DNA of 64,000 nucleotides from Chitinophagaceae bacterium UBA2375 (GTDB lineage Bacteria > Bacteroidota > Bacteroidia > Chitinophagales > Chitinophagaceae): positions 1 through 64,000 of the forward strand of contig DDTB01000014.1 in the NCBI GenBank assembly GCA_002343985.1, written 5' to 3'. Made by a program: the position numbers and the translations under genes. Of the stretch, positions 8,316-15,456 are shown piece after piece; position 1 is the first letter of the stretch, and the number at the start of each line of letters is the position of its first letter. The notes beneath the pieces were generated by a model. The model worked only from the letters and a program-made list of their open reading frames with translations, was not told the DNA's origin and made no database searches.

Positions 8316-8327
8316 GGCACAAATTTC
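8316..8327 (-). promoter_or_regulatory. Putative -7 element abutting mqnB start
   Basis: Reading the minus strand, GAAATTTG is followed by four bases (TGCC) and the mqnB ATG at 8315. Seven of eight bases fit TAnnTTTG. It supports the internal start chosen for mqnB and suggests a leaderless transcript. No clear -33 element is seen. Confidence 0.4.
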
Positions 8328-8360
8328 GCATTTCAACAGCAGAATTCACGTAATTGAGAC

Positions 8361-8368
8361 TAACTTTG
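8361..8368 (+). promoter_or_regulatory. Putative -7 promoter element for the pterin operon
   Basis: TAACTTTG matches TAnnTTTG exactly and would start transcription about 20 bases before ATG 8391. I see no good -33 element at the right distance. Confidence 0.45.
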
Positions 8369-8390
8369 CGAAAATTTGACAGCTCCTTTC

Positions 8391-8801
8391 ATGGTGTACA
8401 TCACGAGAATAGAACATTTCAACGCCGCGCATAAACTCTTCAACCCTGCCTGGAGCCGGGAGAAAAATGAAGAGCTGTTTGGGCGCTGCGCGAATGAAAA
8501 CTGGCACGGACATAATTTCGAGCTGCATGTTACCATCAAAGGCAACCCGGATCCCGACACCGGTTTTGTGTATGACGTAAAAAAACTGAGCAGGATTATC
8601 CAGGAAAAAGTGATTGACCAACTCGATCATAAAAACCTGAACCTGGATGTACCTTTTATGGCCGGCCAGATGTGCTCCATCGAAAACCTCATCAAGGGAA
8701 TCTGGTCGCAATTACAACCCAATATGCCTGCCGGCGTTAGCCTCCATAGCCTGAAACTCTACGAAACACCCCGTATCTACGTGGAATATTTTGGGGAATA
8801 A
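8391..8801 (+). CDS. 6-pyruvoyl-tetrahydropterin synthase family protein (paralog 1, biopterin type)
   Basis: This 136-residue protein would act on 7,8-dihydroneopterin triphosphate. Zinc ligands are His14 (FNAAH), His39 and His41 (WHGH), and the catalytic Cys33 lies in C-x5-HGH, the spacing of mammalian PTPS rather than the C-x3-HGH of E. coli QueD. The stretch DHKNLNLDVPF also closely resembles animal PTPS. The usual PT-x-EN segment is MCSIENL here. ATG 8391 is chosen over an upstream TTG. A second paralog and folE follow on the same strand, so the unit looks dedicated to a pterin, perhaps tetrahydrobiopterin; no sepiapterin reductase is in the window. Confidence 0.88.
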   Translation: MVYITRIEHFNAAHKLFNPAWSREKNEELFGRCANENWHGHNFELHVTIKGNPDPDTGFVYDVKKLSRIIQEKVIDQLDHKNLNLDVPFMAGQMCSIENLIKGIWSQLQPNMPAGVSLHSLKLYETPRIYVEYFGE

Positions 8802-8880
8802 ATGATTCCGCCGGATTTTGTTTAACTTTTTTACCTTCACAGGTAAACAATCCAGCCTGACCGCTGTTATATACCCGACC

Positions 8881-9297
8881 ATGATCCAAAAAGTATCGGT
8901 TTTCCGTAAAGAACATTTCAATGCCGCCCATCGCCTGCATAACCCGGCATGGGATGATGCGAAAAACAGGGAAGTGTTTGGAAAATGCAACCTGCCCCAT
9001 TACCATGGCCATAATTACGAGTTGATTGTAAAGCTTACGGGCTTGCCTGACCCGGATACCGGTTATGTGATGGACCTGAAATTGTTGAGTGACCTGGTTA
9101 AGGCGGAAGTTATTGACCGCTTTGACCACCGGAACCTCAACGAAGATTGCGAGGAATTCAAAAACCTCAACCCAACTGCGGAACATATCGCCACAGTGAT
9201 CTACGATTTGCTCCGTCCAAAAATTGACGCGTCGCTGGACCTGCAAATCCGGCTCTACGAAACCGAGAGAAACTATGTGGAGTTTCCCGCATCATAA
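8881..9297 (+). CDS. 6-pyruvoyl-tetrahydropterin synthase / 6-carboxytetrahydropterin synthase family protein (paralog 2)
   Basis: This 138-residue protein is a paralog of the preceding gene. Zinc ligands are His17, His42 and His44, and the catalytic Cys36 is again in C-x5-HGH (CNLPHYHGH). It differs in DHRNLNEDCEEF and in NPTAEHIA, which is closer to the PT-x-EN segment of QueD-like enzymes. It may therefore serve the other branch (queuosine or another deazapurine) or use a different substrate; this is inference. It ends 12 bases before folE, which supplies the dihydroneopterin triphosphate both paralogs would use. ATG 8881 aligns with the family N-terminus. Confidence 0.87.
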   Translation: MIQKVSVFRKEHFNAAHRLHNPAWDDAKNREVFGKCNLPHYHGHNYELIVKLTGLPDPDTGYVMDLKLLSDLVKAEVIDRFDHRNLNEDCEEFKNLNPTAEHIATVIYDLLRPKIDASLDLQIRLYETERNYVEFPAS

Positions 9298-9309
9298 AAT
9301 AAATAATAC

Positions 9310-9915
9310 ATGAATACAATGGCATATAAGAAAACAGACCAGTACGATGAGCAGGTAACATCCCAGCTTACCGATCATTACCGTGAGGTCATTGGATTAC
9401 TGGGAGAAGACCCCGACAGGGAAGGCCTGATTAAAACGCCGGAACGTATGGCCAAAGCCATGCAGTACCTCACGTATGGTTACGCCATGGACGCAAACCG
9501 CATCCTTGAATCGGCTTTGTTCCGGGAGGATGTGAGTGAGATGGTAATTGTGAAAGACATCGAATTATACAGTATGTGCGAGCATCATTTGCTGCCTTTT
9601 TACGGTAAGGCGCATGTAGCGTATATCCCTAACGGTTATATCACCGGCCTGAGTAAAATAGCCCGCGTGGTGGATGTATTCAGCAGGCGATTGCAGGTGC
9701 AGGAAAGGCTGACACAACAGATACTTTCGGCCATCAAGGAGTCATTGAACCCGCTTGGTGTGGCCGTCGTGATCGAAGCATCACACCTCTGCATGATGAT
9801 GAGGGGCGTATCAAAACAAAATTCGGTAACGACTACTTCCGCTTTTTTTGGCGAATTTGAAAAGAACGAAACCAGGAGCGAATTTTTAAAACTAATCAGC
9901 GCAAGTTTGCATTAA
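9310..9915 (+). CDS. folE: GTP cyclohydrolase I
   Basis: This 201-residue enzyme would convert GTP to 7,8-dihydroneopterin triphosphate, entry point to folate, biopterin and queuosine. Characteristic segments are the zinc-binding SMCEHHLLPF with its Cys and His ligands, AYIPNGYITGLSK and SHLCMMMRGV, which carries the second zinc Cys; GVSKQNSVTTTSAF closes the fold. Length is normal for bacterial FolE. It is the third gene of an operon behind two PTPS paralogs (12-base gap) and is followed by a hairpin terminator at 9977-10006. Confidence 0.96.
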   Translation: MNTMAYKKTDQYDEQVTSQLTDHYREVIGLLGEDPDREGLIKTPERMAKAMQYLTYGYAMDANRILESALFREDVSEMVIVKDIELYSMCEHHLLPFYGKAHVAYIPNGYITGLSKIARVVDVFSRRLQVQERLTQQILSAIKESLNPLGVAVVIEASHLCMMMRGVSKQNSVTTTSAFFGEFEKNETRSEFLKLISASLH

Positions 9916-9976
9916 TCCGGCGGATGCCCGTTCCGGCAGGAACTGCCCGGCTTTAGGATTCAAACTGTCCTATTTT

Positions 9977-10006
9977 AAATCCCTGAACGTTGGTTGAGGG
10001 ATTTTT
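9977..10006 (+). terminator. Terminator after folE
   Basis: AAATCCCTGAAC (9977-9988) pairs with GTTGAGGGATTT (9993-10004) with one mismatch and a 4-base loop, followed by a short T run. It separates folE from fabD. Confidence 0.7.
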
Positions 10007-10035
10007 CATTTTATTTGCAGAATAAACTTTTTACA

Positions 10036-10926
10036 ATGAAGAAAGCCTATGTATTTCCCGGACAGGGAGCTCAGTTTTCCGGAATGGGAAAGTTGCTGTT
10101 CGAACAAAGCGAAAAAGCGCGTTTGATTTTCGAAGAAGCCAACGAGATACTGGGCTTTCATATATCCGATATCATGTTTAACGGTACGGATGAGGACCTG
10201 AAAAAGACAAATATTACACAACCTGCGGTATTTATACATTCCATTGCCGCGTTTCAATCTTTGCCAGATGCGAAACCGGATATGGTGGCCGGCCATTCCC
10301 TTGGCGAATTTTCGGCACTGGTGGCCAATCAAACCCTTCGGTTCGCGGATGCGCTGAAGCTTGTATCGATCCGGGCACAAGCCATGCAAAAAGCCTGCGA
10401 ACTGCACCCGTCTACCATGGCCGCTGTATTGGGGCTGGATGATGCCAAAGTGGAAGAGATTTGCCAGCATATCAGCAATGAAAGCGGCGAAGTGGTGGTG
10501 GCAGCTAATTATAATTGTCCGGGCCAGTTGGTGATCAGCGGATCATTACAAGGCATTGACATGGCCTGCGAGCGCTTGAAAGCGGCCGGCGCGAAACGCG
10601 CCCTCGTATTGCCTGTTGGCGGGGCATTTCATTCGCCGCTGATGATGCCCGCACGCGAAGAACTGGCTGCAGCCATCGAAGAAACAAATTTTCAACATCC
10701 CGTTTGCCCCGTATATCAAAATGTTACGGCCAGTGCCGTCGCCGACCCTGCCTCTATTCGCAAAAACCTGGTGGAACAATTAACGGGCGCCGTAAAATGG
10801 ACACAATGTGTACAGGCCATGGTTGCCGATGGCGCGGGATCTTTCGTGGAATGCGGCCCTGGCAAAGTATTACAGGGCCTGATCAGTAAGATCCACAAGG
10901 AAAGCGAAGTGTCTGGAGTCAGCTAA
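10036..10926 (+). CDS. fabD: Malonyl-CoA:ACP transacylase
   Basis: This 296-residue enzyme would load malonyl groups onto acyl carrier protein for fatty acid synthesis. It starts with the family motif YVFPGQGAQ; the nucleophile is Ser88 in GHSLGEFSAL, and the second catalytic residue is the His in GGAFHSPLM. ATG 10036 puts the PGQG motif at its usual place, whereas the longer frame would need a TTG start inside the preceding terminator region. It stands alone on the plus strand and converges with an unrelated lipoprotein gene. fabI is at 20942-21754; other fab genes are not in the window. Confidence 0.95.
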   Translation: MKKAYVFPGQGAQFSGMGKLLFEQSEKARLIFEEANEILGFHISDIMFNGTDEDLKKTNITQPAVFIHSIAAFQSLPDAKPDMVAGHSLGEFSALVANQTLRFADALKLVSIRAQAMQKACELHPSTMAAVLGLDDAKVEEICQHISNESGEVVVAANYNCPGQLVISGSLQGIDMACERLKAAGAKRALVLPVGGAFHSPLMMPAREELAAAIEETNFQHPVCPVYQNVTASAVADPASIRKNLVEQLTGAVKWTQCVQAMVADGAGSFVECGPGKVLQGLISKIHKESEVSGVS

Positions 10927-10942
10927 TCAGCTTAAATCTTCT

Positions 10943-11824
10943 TTATAATTTTCGTGGGATTAATCCGCGTATACCCATGTCTACCACACGGTCGCCATTG
11001 AGTGGGTCGTATGTGCCATTACTATCCAGGTCTTCCCATTCAAAACTTTTATTGGTAGACAATGATACTTCCACAATAATATCGGATTGCTCCTGGCCTG
11101 TGATCTGCAATGGACTGGCGAAAGCGCCCGTAACCACACAGGACCCGGCTGGAACTGGTGATGTAGCGAAGATGGGGTTGGGTACGGTAGTGGCACCGGG
11201 AGGCGCCTGGCCCGTAGTCAGAAATCCAAATCCGGCGAATGAGGTTTCAAATGCCCAGAATCCCTGGTCTTTATTGGCAAAGACAGATACAACAGAATCC
11301 CTGACCCTGAAATCGCGGATATACGTTCTGTAACCAATAAAAGAGGATATGGTACCGGTTAATGATTGGCCGCTGGCTCGCAGTTTCACATCATATTGCT
11401 GGTACGCGAGGGAAACCCTGAGCCATTCGTAGGTACCCGGACTGATATCGCGGATGGGCACACTCAAAAAAGTTTCTCCATTTCCGGCAAAATTCGACTG
11501 GCTGAAATCTATGGCGTTGGCTCCGCCGGTATTCACTTCGGGGGCATGATATAATACCTTTCCGGCCCCAAGCGCGGTCAAAGCTGTAGGCGCCAGTTCC
11601 AGGTAATGCGCGCTCATCGACCTGAAAACAGGCGATTGCGCGGCATGCCCGGCAGGAATGGATGCAGGCTGGCCTATATTATTGAGTCGTACCTGTGTAC
11701 TGTCGAATTTGAATTTGAATATCAATTTTGGCTCAGACGTATTGGGTTGTATATCTTGTTTCGAGCAGGAAAACAACAAGGCACTCATTGATGCCATGGC
11801 CAGGTAAATCCGGAGGATACTCAT
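10943..11824 (-). CDS. Putative lipoprotein of unknown function
   Basis: I do not recognise this 293-residue protein. It begins with a lipoprotein signal (MSILRIYLAMASMSALLFSC, lipidated Cys20) and the mature part is rich in beta-strand-type sequence with many Ser, Thr and Gly and few charges. Segments such as KFKFDSTQVRLNNIGQPA and FLSVPIRDISPGTYEWLRV look like strands of a beta sandwich. The end contains DLDSNGTYDPLNGDRVVDMG, which resembles a dockerin-like or calcium-binding aspartate loop. It is probably anchored in the outer membrane. The next gene upstream, 91 bases away on the same strand, is also an unrecognised secreted protein. Confidence 0.75.
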   Translation of the reverse strand: MSILRIYLAMASMSALLFSCSKQDIQPNTSEPKLIFKFKFDSTQVRLNNIGQPASIPAGHAAQSPVFRSMSAHYLELAPTALTALGAGKVLYHAPEVNTGGANAIDFSQSNFAGNGETFLSVPIRDISPGTYEWLRVSLAYQQYDVKLRASGQSLTGTISSFIGYRTYIRDFRVRDSVVSVFANKDQGFWAFETSFAGFGFLTTGQAPPGATTVPNPIFATSPVPAGSCVVTGAFASPLQITGQEQSDIIVEVSLSTNKSFEWEDLDSNGTYDPLNGDRVVDMGIRGLIPRKL

Positions 11825-11915
11825 GTGTGGTTATTTATATCTAAGGAAAGATACAGAAAGGATTTTCCATTGTCAAATCCCTCGTGTTCATGGTTTGTTA
11901 AATAAAATGACAAGT

Positions 11916-12815
11916 TTAATCCTTCACAAAAAATTCGAGGACACCGTTAGACTCAAAATTACTCGAGAGGTTAACTTCATATCTCTTCTTTCTTGTTTTA
12001 ACTACCAGTAATGCCGTACAGGGCGGAATGCTGCCAAGGCTAACGGCCACCAACCTGATTTTTGCGAATGGCTTTTCGGGGTCGATTTGAATGACCCTGC
12101 TGATGGGATTAGTGGAAATAAATGAAGGCGGGACCAGTAACTGGTCATCCAGGTATACCATTACAGAATCCTGGTCAACCGTACCATTATCATAAATATC
12201 GATCCGGATGGAATCAATGTCCGATTTGCTGACTTCGATGATACTTTGGATGTCAGACCTTCTGTTAATAATAACCGGAGGACTGATAATCCTGGCAGTA
12301 TCTTTCACAGACATGCCGGGCAGCGATTCCGCTTCAATCCTTCTCGCCGCCAGGCTATCCTTTTGAATCCTTTTCTGTAACCACACACCCGATGAAGGGC
12401 AACCAAAAAATTTCGCTGTGTTATCCTTCCATCGGCCATCGAATCTAAGTAGTGTATCCGTTACAGTTAGTTTCATGGTATAATCACCGGTGCAATAGTC
12501 AGCCAACAAGCCAAGTTTAACCGCGATAACGCTGTCTTCACTGAAGCGGATGGTCGAATCCTTTTTCCGGTAAACGCCACTAATCCTGTAATGCTCGTAT
12601 TTGTTGTTCTTGTAATACAGGTGTGAAGCCCCGGTGACCAGGGAATCGTTATACAATTCCAGTTCAACCACCAGTTTTTGTGGCCTGGCGATGTTCAGGA
12701 AATTCTTGTAATTGCCTTCCCATACGCCGTTGATATCCTGTGCGGCGGCACCTACATGTGCCAGCACAAACATGATCAAAAAATAGCAGTGGAAACGTAA
12801 GTAAATTTTCCGCAT
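11916..12815 (-). CDS. Secreted protein of unknown function
   Basis: This 299-residue protein has a signal peptide (about residues 1-25, ending near VGAAAQ) and then DINGVWEGNY, a start like those of beta-barrel lipocalin-type domains. The first half (about 26-150) has alternating strand-like sequence ending near CPSSGVWLQKR. The second half (about 190-299) contains DIYDNGTVDQDSVMVYLDD and IPPCTALLVV, resembling a small immunoglobulin-like or C2-like beta domain found in other Bacteroidota secreted proteins. Function is unknown. It lies 91 bases upstream of a putative lipoprotein gene on the same strand. Confidence 0.75.
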   Translation of the reverse strand: MRKIYLRFHCYFLIMFVLAHVGAAAQDINGVWEGNYKNFLNIARPQKLVVELELYNDSLVTGASHLYYKNNKYEHYRISGVYRKKDSTIRFSEDSVIAVKLGLLADYCTGDYTMKLTVTDTLLRFDGRWKDNTAKFFGCPSSGVWLQKRIQKDSLAARRIEAESLPGMSVKDTARIISPPVIINRRSDIQSIIEVSKSDIDSIRIDIYDNGTVDQDSVMVYLDDQLLVPPSFISTNPISRVIQIDPEKPFAKIRLVAVSLGSIPPCTALLVVKTRKKRYEVNLSSNFESNGVLEFFVKD

Positions 12816-12897
12816 ACAATTTGTTTAGCTTGTTACATGATCCGCAGTCTGGAAATTATGCAGGCCATGAATTGCAATGTTACATGGCATAAAGGAT

Positions 12898-12924
12898 AAA
12901 AAAAGCCGGATCGAAAGACCCGGC
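12898..12924 (-). terminator. Terminator after mdh
   Basis: GCCGGATC (12905-12912) and GACCCGGC (12917-12924) pair with one mismatch around a GAAA loop; on the minus strand the hairpin is followed by a run of seven T. It ends the mdh transcript. Confidence 0.8.
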
Positions 12925-12950
12925 AGAATATTAACAAGAATTTGACTGCA

Positions 12951-13886
12951 TCAGATGGTCAGCGTCGACAACACATTGTTCATGTTGCGAACGGCATCCG
13001 CGCTTTTTTGCATGGCGGCTTTCTCTTCGTCGTTGAGTTGAAAATCAACGATGCGCTCCCAACCGTTGCGGCCAATGATCACCGGTACACCGATGCAGAT
13101 ATCGTTGAGGCCATACTCGCCTTCGAGGTACACGCAGCAAGGCATCATTTTCTTTTCATCGCGCACGATGGCTTCTACCAAAGCGCAACCTGCTGCACCC
13201 GGCGCGTACCATGCGGAAGTGCCCAGCAGGCCGGTGAGGGTAGCTCCGCCTACCATGGTATCGGCAGCTACTTTCTTCAGTGTTTCGGCATCCAGATAAT
13301 TGGAAACAGGTGTACCGCAATATGTAGCGAGTCGTGTCAGCGGGATCATGGTGGTATCGCCGTGGCCGCCTACAACTGTGGCCTGGAGGTCGTTTGGCGA
13401 GCATGCGATGGCCTGGCTCAGGTAAAACCGGAAGCGGGCGCTGTCGAGGATACCGCCCATACCAATGATCCTGTTTTTGGGCAGACCGCTTGATTTCAAA
13501 GCCAGGTATGTCATGGTATCCATCGGGTTACTGATCACCACGATGATACAATCGGGAGAATATTGCAGAATATTTTGCGTAACGGTTTTTACAATGCCCG
13601 CGTTGATACCGATCAGCTCTTCGCGTGTCATGCCCGGCTTGCGCGGGATACCTGAAGTGATGACGGCTACGGAACTACCGGCAGTTTTGCTGTAATCGTT
13701 GGTGCTGCCGATGATGCGTGTGTCGAAACCTTCCAATTGCGCGGTCTGCATCAGGTCCATGGCTTTACCTTCAGCTACGCCTTCTTTGATGTCGACCAAT
13801 ACCAATTCGTCGCAGATTTGTTTCCTGGCAATATTATCGGCACAGGTGGCTCCTACCGCCCCGGCGCCTACAACCGTAACTTTCAT
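12951..13886 (-). CDS. mdh: Malate dehydrogenase (LDH-like type)
   Basis: This 311-residue NAD-dependent enzyme would interconvert malate and oxaloacetate in the TCA cycle. It has the N-terminal Rossmann motif VTVVGAGAVGATCADN, the acidic residue for the NAD ribose in LVLVDI, VISNPMDTMTY, and the catalytic His in VVGGHGDTTMIP. RKPGMTREEL in the mobile loop, with Arg rather than Gln at the specificity position, supports malate over lactate. It is monocistronic with a -7 promoter element at 13925-13932 and a terminator downstream. Confidence 0.95.
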   Translation of the reverse strand: MKVTVVGAGAVGATCADNIARKQICDELVLVDIKEGVAEGKAMDLMQTAQLEGFDTRIIGSTNDYSKTAGSSVAVITSGIPRKPGMTREELIGINAGIVKTVTQNILQYSPDCIIVVISNPMDTMTYLALKSSGLPKNRIIGMGGILDSARFRFYLSQAIACSPNDLQATVVGGHGDTTMIPLTRLATYCGTPVSNYLDAETLKKVAADTMVGGATLTGLLGTSAWYAPGAAGCALVEAIVRDEKKMMPCCVYLEGEYGLNDICIGVPVIIGRNGWERIVDFQLNDEEKAAMQKSADAVRNMNNVLSTLTI

Positions 13887-13924
13887 GTACTTGGATTTAT
13901 GATGAATAGATGATTTTGGCGTGG

Positions 13925-13932
13925 CAAAGGTA
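13925..13932 (-). promoter_or_regulatory. Putative -7 promoter element for mdh
   Basis: The minus-strand sequence TACCTTTG fits TAnnTTTG exactly, about 39 bases upstream of the mdh ATG. No clear -33 element is visible. Confidence 0.45.
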
Positions 13933-14065
13933 ACAGATTCAACCCTTAACCGGAAAATGAGTCAAAAAGATTTTCGCAAAACTGAGCAAGATCATCACAC
14001 GGAAAAATACAGCTAACCGGTCGGCGACCGGTATGATTAATTTTCGGAATTCGGGGCAGGATACC

Positions 14066-14073
14066 TACTTTTG
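14066..14073 (+). promoter_or_regulatory. Putative -7 promoter element for efp
   Basis: TACTTTTG fits TAnnTTTG exactly, about 37 bases before ATG 14111. The -33 region is weak (TTTTC). Confidence 0.45.
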
Positions 14074-14110
14074 CTGCGAAATTTAAAACAGCAATTGTAA
14101 AATCAAGATT

Positions 14111-14677
14111 ATGGCAACTACTGCAGATATGCGCACAGGCTTGATCCTCAAAATTGATGGGAACCTGTACTCAGTGATTGAATTCGGCCAAAACAAAACC
14201 GCCCGTGCCGCCGCGAAGGTGTGGGCCAAGCTGAAGGGTGTCGACAATGCCCGTACCATCGAGGTAACCTGGAACAGTGGTGAAACCATCTTCCCGGTAA
14301 GGGTTGAAAAGAAAAATTACCAGTTCCTGTACAAAGACGACAGTGGGTATAGTTTCATGGATAACGAAACCTTCGAACAGATCACCGTTCCGGAAAACAT
14401 GATCGATGCGCCGCAGTTTTTGAAAGATGGCCAGGAAGTGGGCGTATTGATCAACGGGGAAACAGACCAACCAATGGGCGTTGAACTTCCAGACAAAATT
14501 GTATTGAAAGTAACGTACAGCGAGCCCGGCGTAAAAGGCGATACCGCTACCCGTACCCTGAAACCTGCCACAGTAGAAACAGGTGCCAATGTTAACGTAC
14601 CTCTTTTTGTAAACGAAGGCGAACTGATCCGCGTTAACACCAAAACCGGTGAATACGTGGAAAGGGTTAAAGAGTAA
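14111..14677 (+). CDS. efp: Elongation factor P with Arg at the domain I loop tip
   Basis: This 188-residue protein would relieve ribosome stalling at polyproline. It has the usual three beta domains; the C-terminal signature region is VTYSEPGVKGDTATRTLKPATVETG and the end is TGEYVERVKE. The domain I loop, normally KPGKG with the modified Lys34 in E. coli, reads NKTARAAAKV, so the tip residue is Arg32. Arg32 is the residue rhamnosylated by EarP in Pseudomonas and Shewanella; no earP is in this window. The gene has its own -7 element and a strong terminator at 14698-14724. Confidence 0.96.
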   Translation: MATTADMRTGLILKIDGNLYSVIEFGQNKTARAAAKVWAKLKGVDNARTIEVTWNSGETIFPVRVEKKNYQFLYKDDSGYSFMDNETFEQITVPENMIDAPQFLKDGQEVGVLINGETDQPMGVELPDKIVLKVTYSEPGVKGDTATRTLKPATVETGANVNVPLFVNEGELIRVNTKTGEYVERVKE

Positions 14678-14697
14678 TCAAAATATTTATCGATACC

Positions 14698-14724
14698 AGG
14701 GCCGGGCTTCCGGCCCTTTTTTTT
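14698..14724 (+). terminator. Terminator after efp
   Basis: AGGGCCGG (14698-14705) pairs perfectly with CCGGCCCT (14710-14717) around a GCTT loop and is followed by eight T. Confidence 0.92.
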
Positions 14725-14791
14725 GGGATTTTGCCCATTTTGACCATTTTTCCCTCATTTTTCATGAAAAACCGGGCATTTTCCTACCAAA

Positions 14792-14820
14792 ATTGACTAA
14801 TTCACGGCCTGATAATTTTG
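14792..14820 (+). promoter_or_regulatory. Putative promoter for accB-accC
   Basis: ATTG (14792-14795) and TAATTTTG (14813-14820) resemble the Bacteroidota -33 and -7 elements with a 17-base spacer. Transcription would start near 14825, about 65 bases before accB. Confidence 0.5.
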
Positions 14821-14889
14821 TTCATATCTGAATACATTGCCTATCTTAGCTGCCCGATTCAGAACCTAAACTATTTAAATACATCCCAC

Positions 14890-15375
14890 ATGGACATCAA
14901 GCAAATCCAGGAGCTGGTCAAGCTCATCAACAAAACTTCCATTGGTGAAATCACCATTGAAGAGGATGGCACAAAAATCACCATTAAACAGAAGAAGGAC
15001 CCTGTTCAGCATATCGTGGCATCTACCGCTGTCCAAGCCGCTCCTGCTCCCGTTGCAGCGCCAGCCCCTGCTGCTGCACCTGCTCCCGCCAGTCCTGCCG
15101 CACCAGCCAAACCGGCAGCGGAAAAAACGGATAATTATGTAACTATCAAGAGCCCGATGATTGGCACTTTCTATCGCCAGCCCGGCCCGGATAAACCTTT
15201 GTTTGTAAATGTGGGTGATGAAGTAGCCCCGGGAAAAGTGGTTTGCATCATTGAAGCCATGAAACTGTTCAATGAGATTGAAAGTGAAGTAAAAGGCACC
15301 ATCGTTAAAGTATTGGTAGACGATGCCAGTCCGGTAGAATACGATCAGCCTTTATTCCTGGTTGACCCGGCTTAA
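14890..15375 (+). CDS. accB: Biotin carboxyl carrier protein of acetyl-CoA carboxylase
   Basis: This 161-residue protein carries the biotin that is carboxylated and passed to acetyl-CoA. The N-terminal part (1-40) is a short helical domain, residues about 45-80 form a flexible Ala-Pro linker, and the C-terminal biotinyl domain has EAMKLFNEI with biotin-accepting Lys125. ATG 14890 matches the family start MDIKQIQELV; the frame is open further upstream but through the promoter. accC follows after 81 bases, forming the usual accB-accC operon. The carboxyltransferase subunits are not here. Confidence 0.96.
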   Translation: MDIKQIQELVKLINKTSIGEITIEEDGTKITIKQKKDPVQHIVASTAVQAAPAPVAAPAPAAAPAPASPAAPAKPAAEKTDNYVTIKSPMIGTFYRQPGPDKPLFVNVGDEVAPGKVVCIIEAMKLFNEIESEVKGTIVKVLVDDASPVEYDQPLFLVDPA

Positions 15376-15456
15376 TACTGCGGTCATCCTGAATGTTAAA
15401 ATCAATGCTCTGGTAAATGCAGCATTGACATCATGTCACATCTTCAAATTTTTTGA

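Noticed and set aside
8391..9297. Both PTPS paralogs as plain queD
   Set aside because: The C-x5-HGH spacing differs from the C-x3-HGH of E. coli QueD, and paralog 1 reads more like biopterin-type PTPS; a queuosine role for paralog 2 stays possible.
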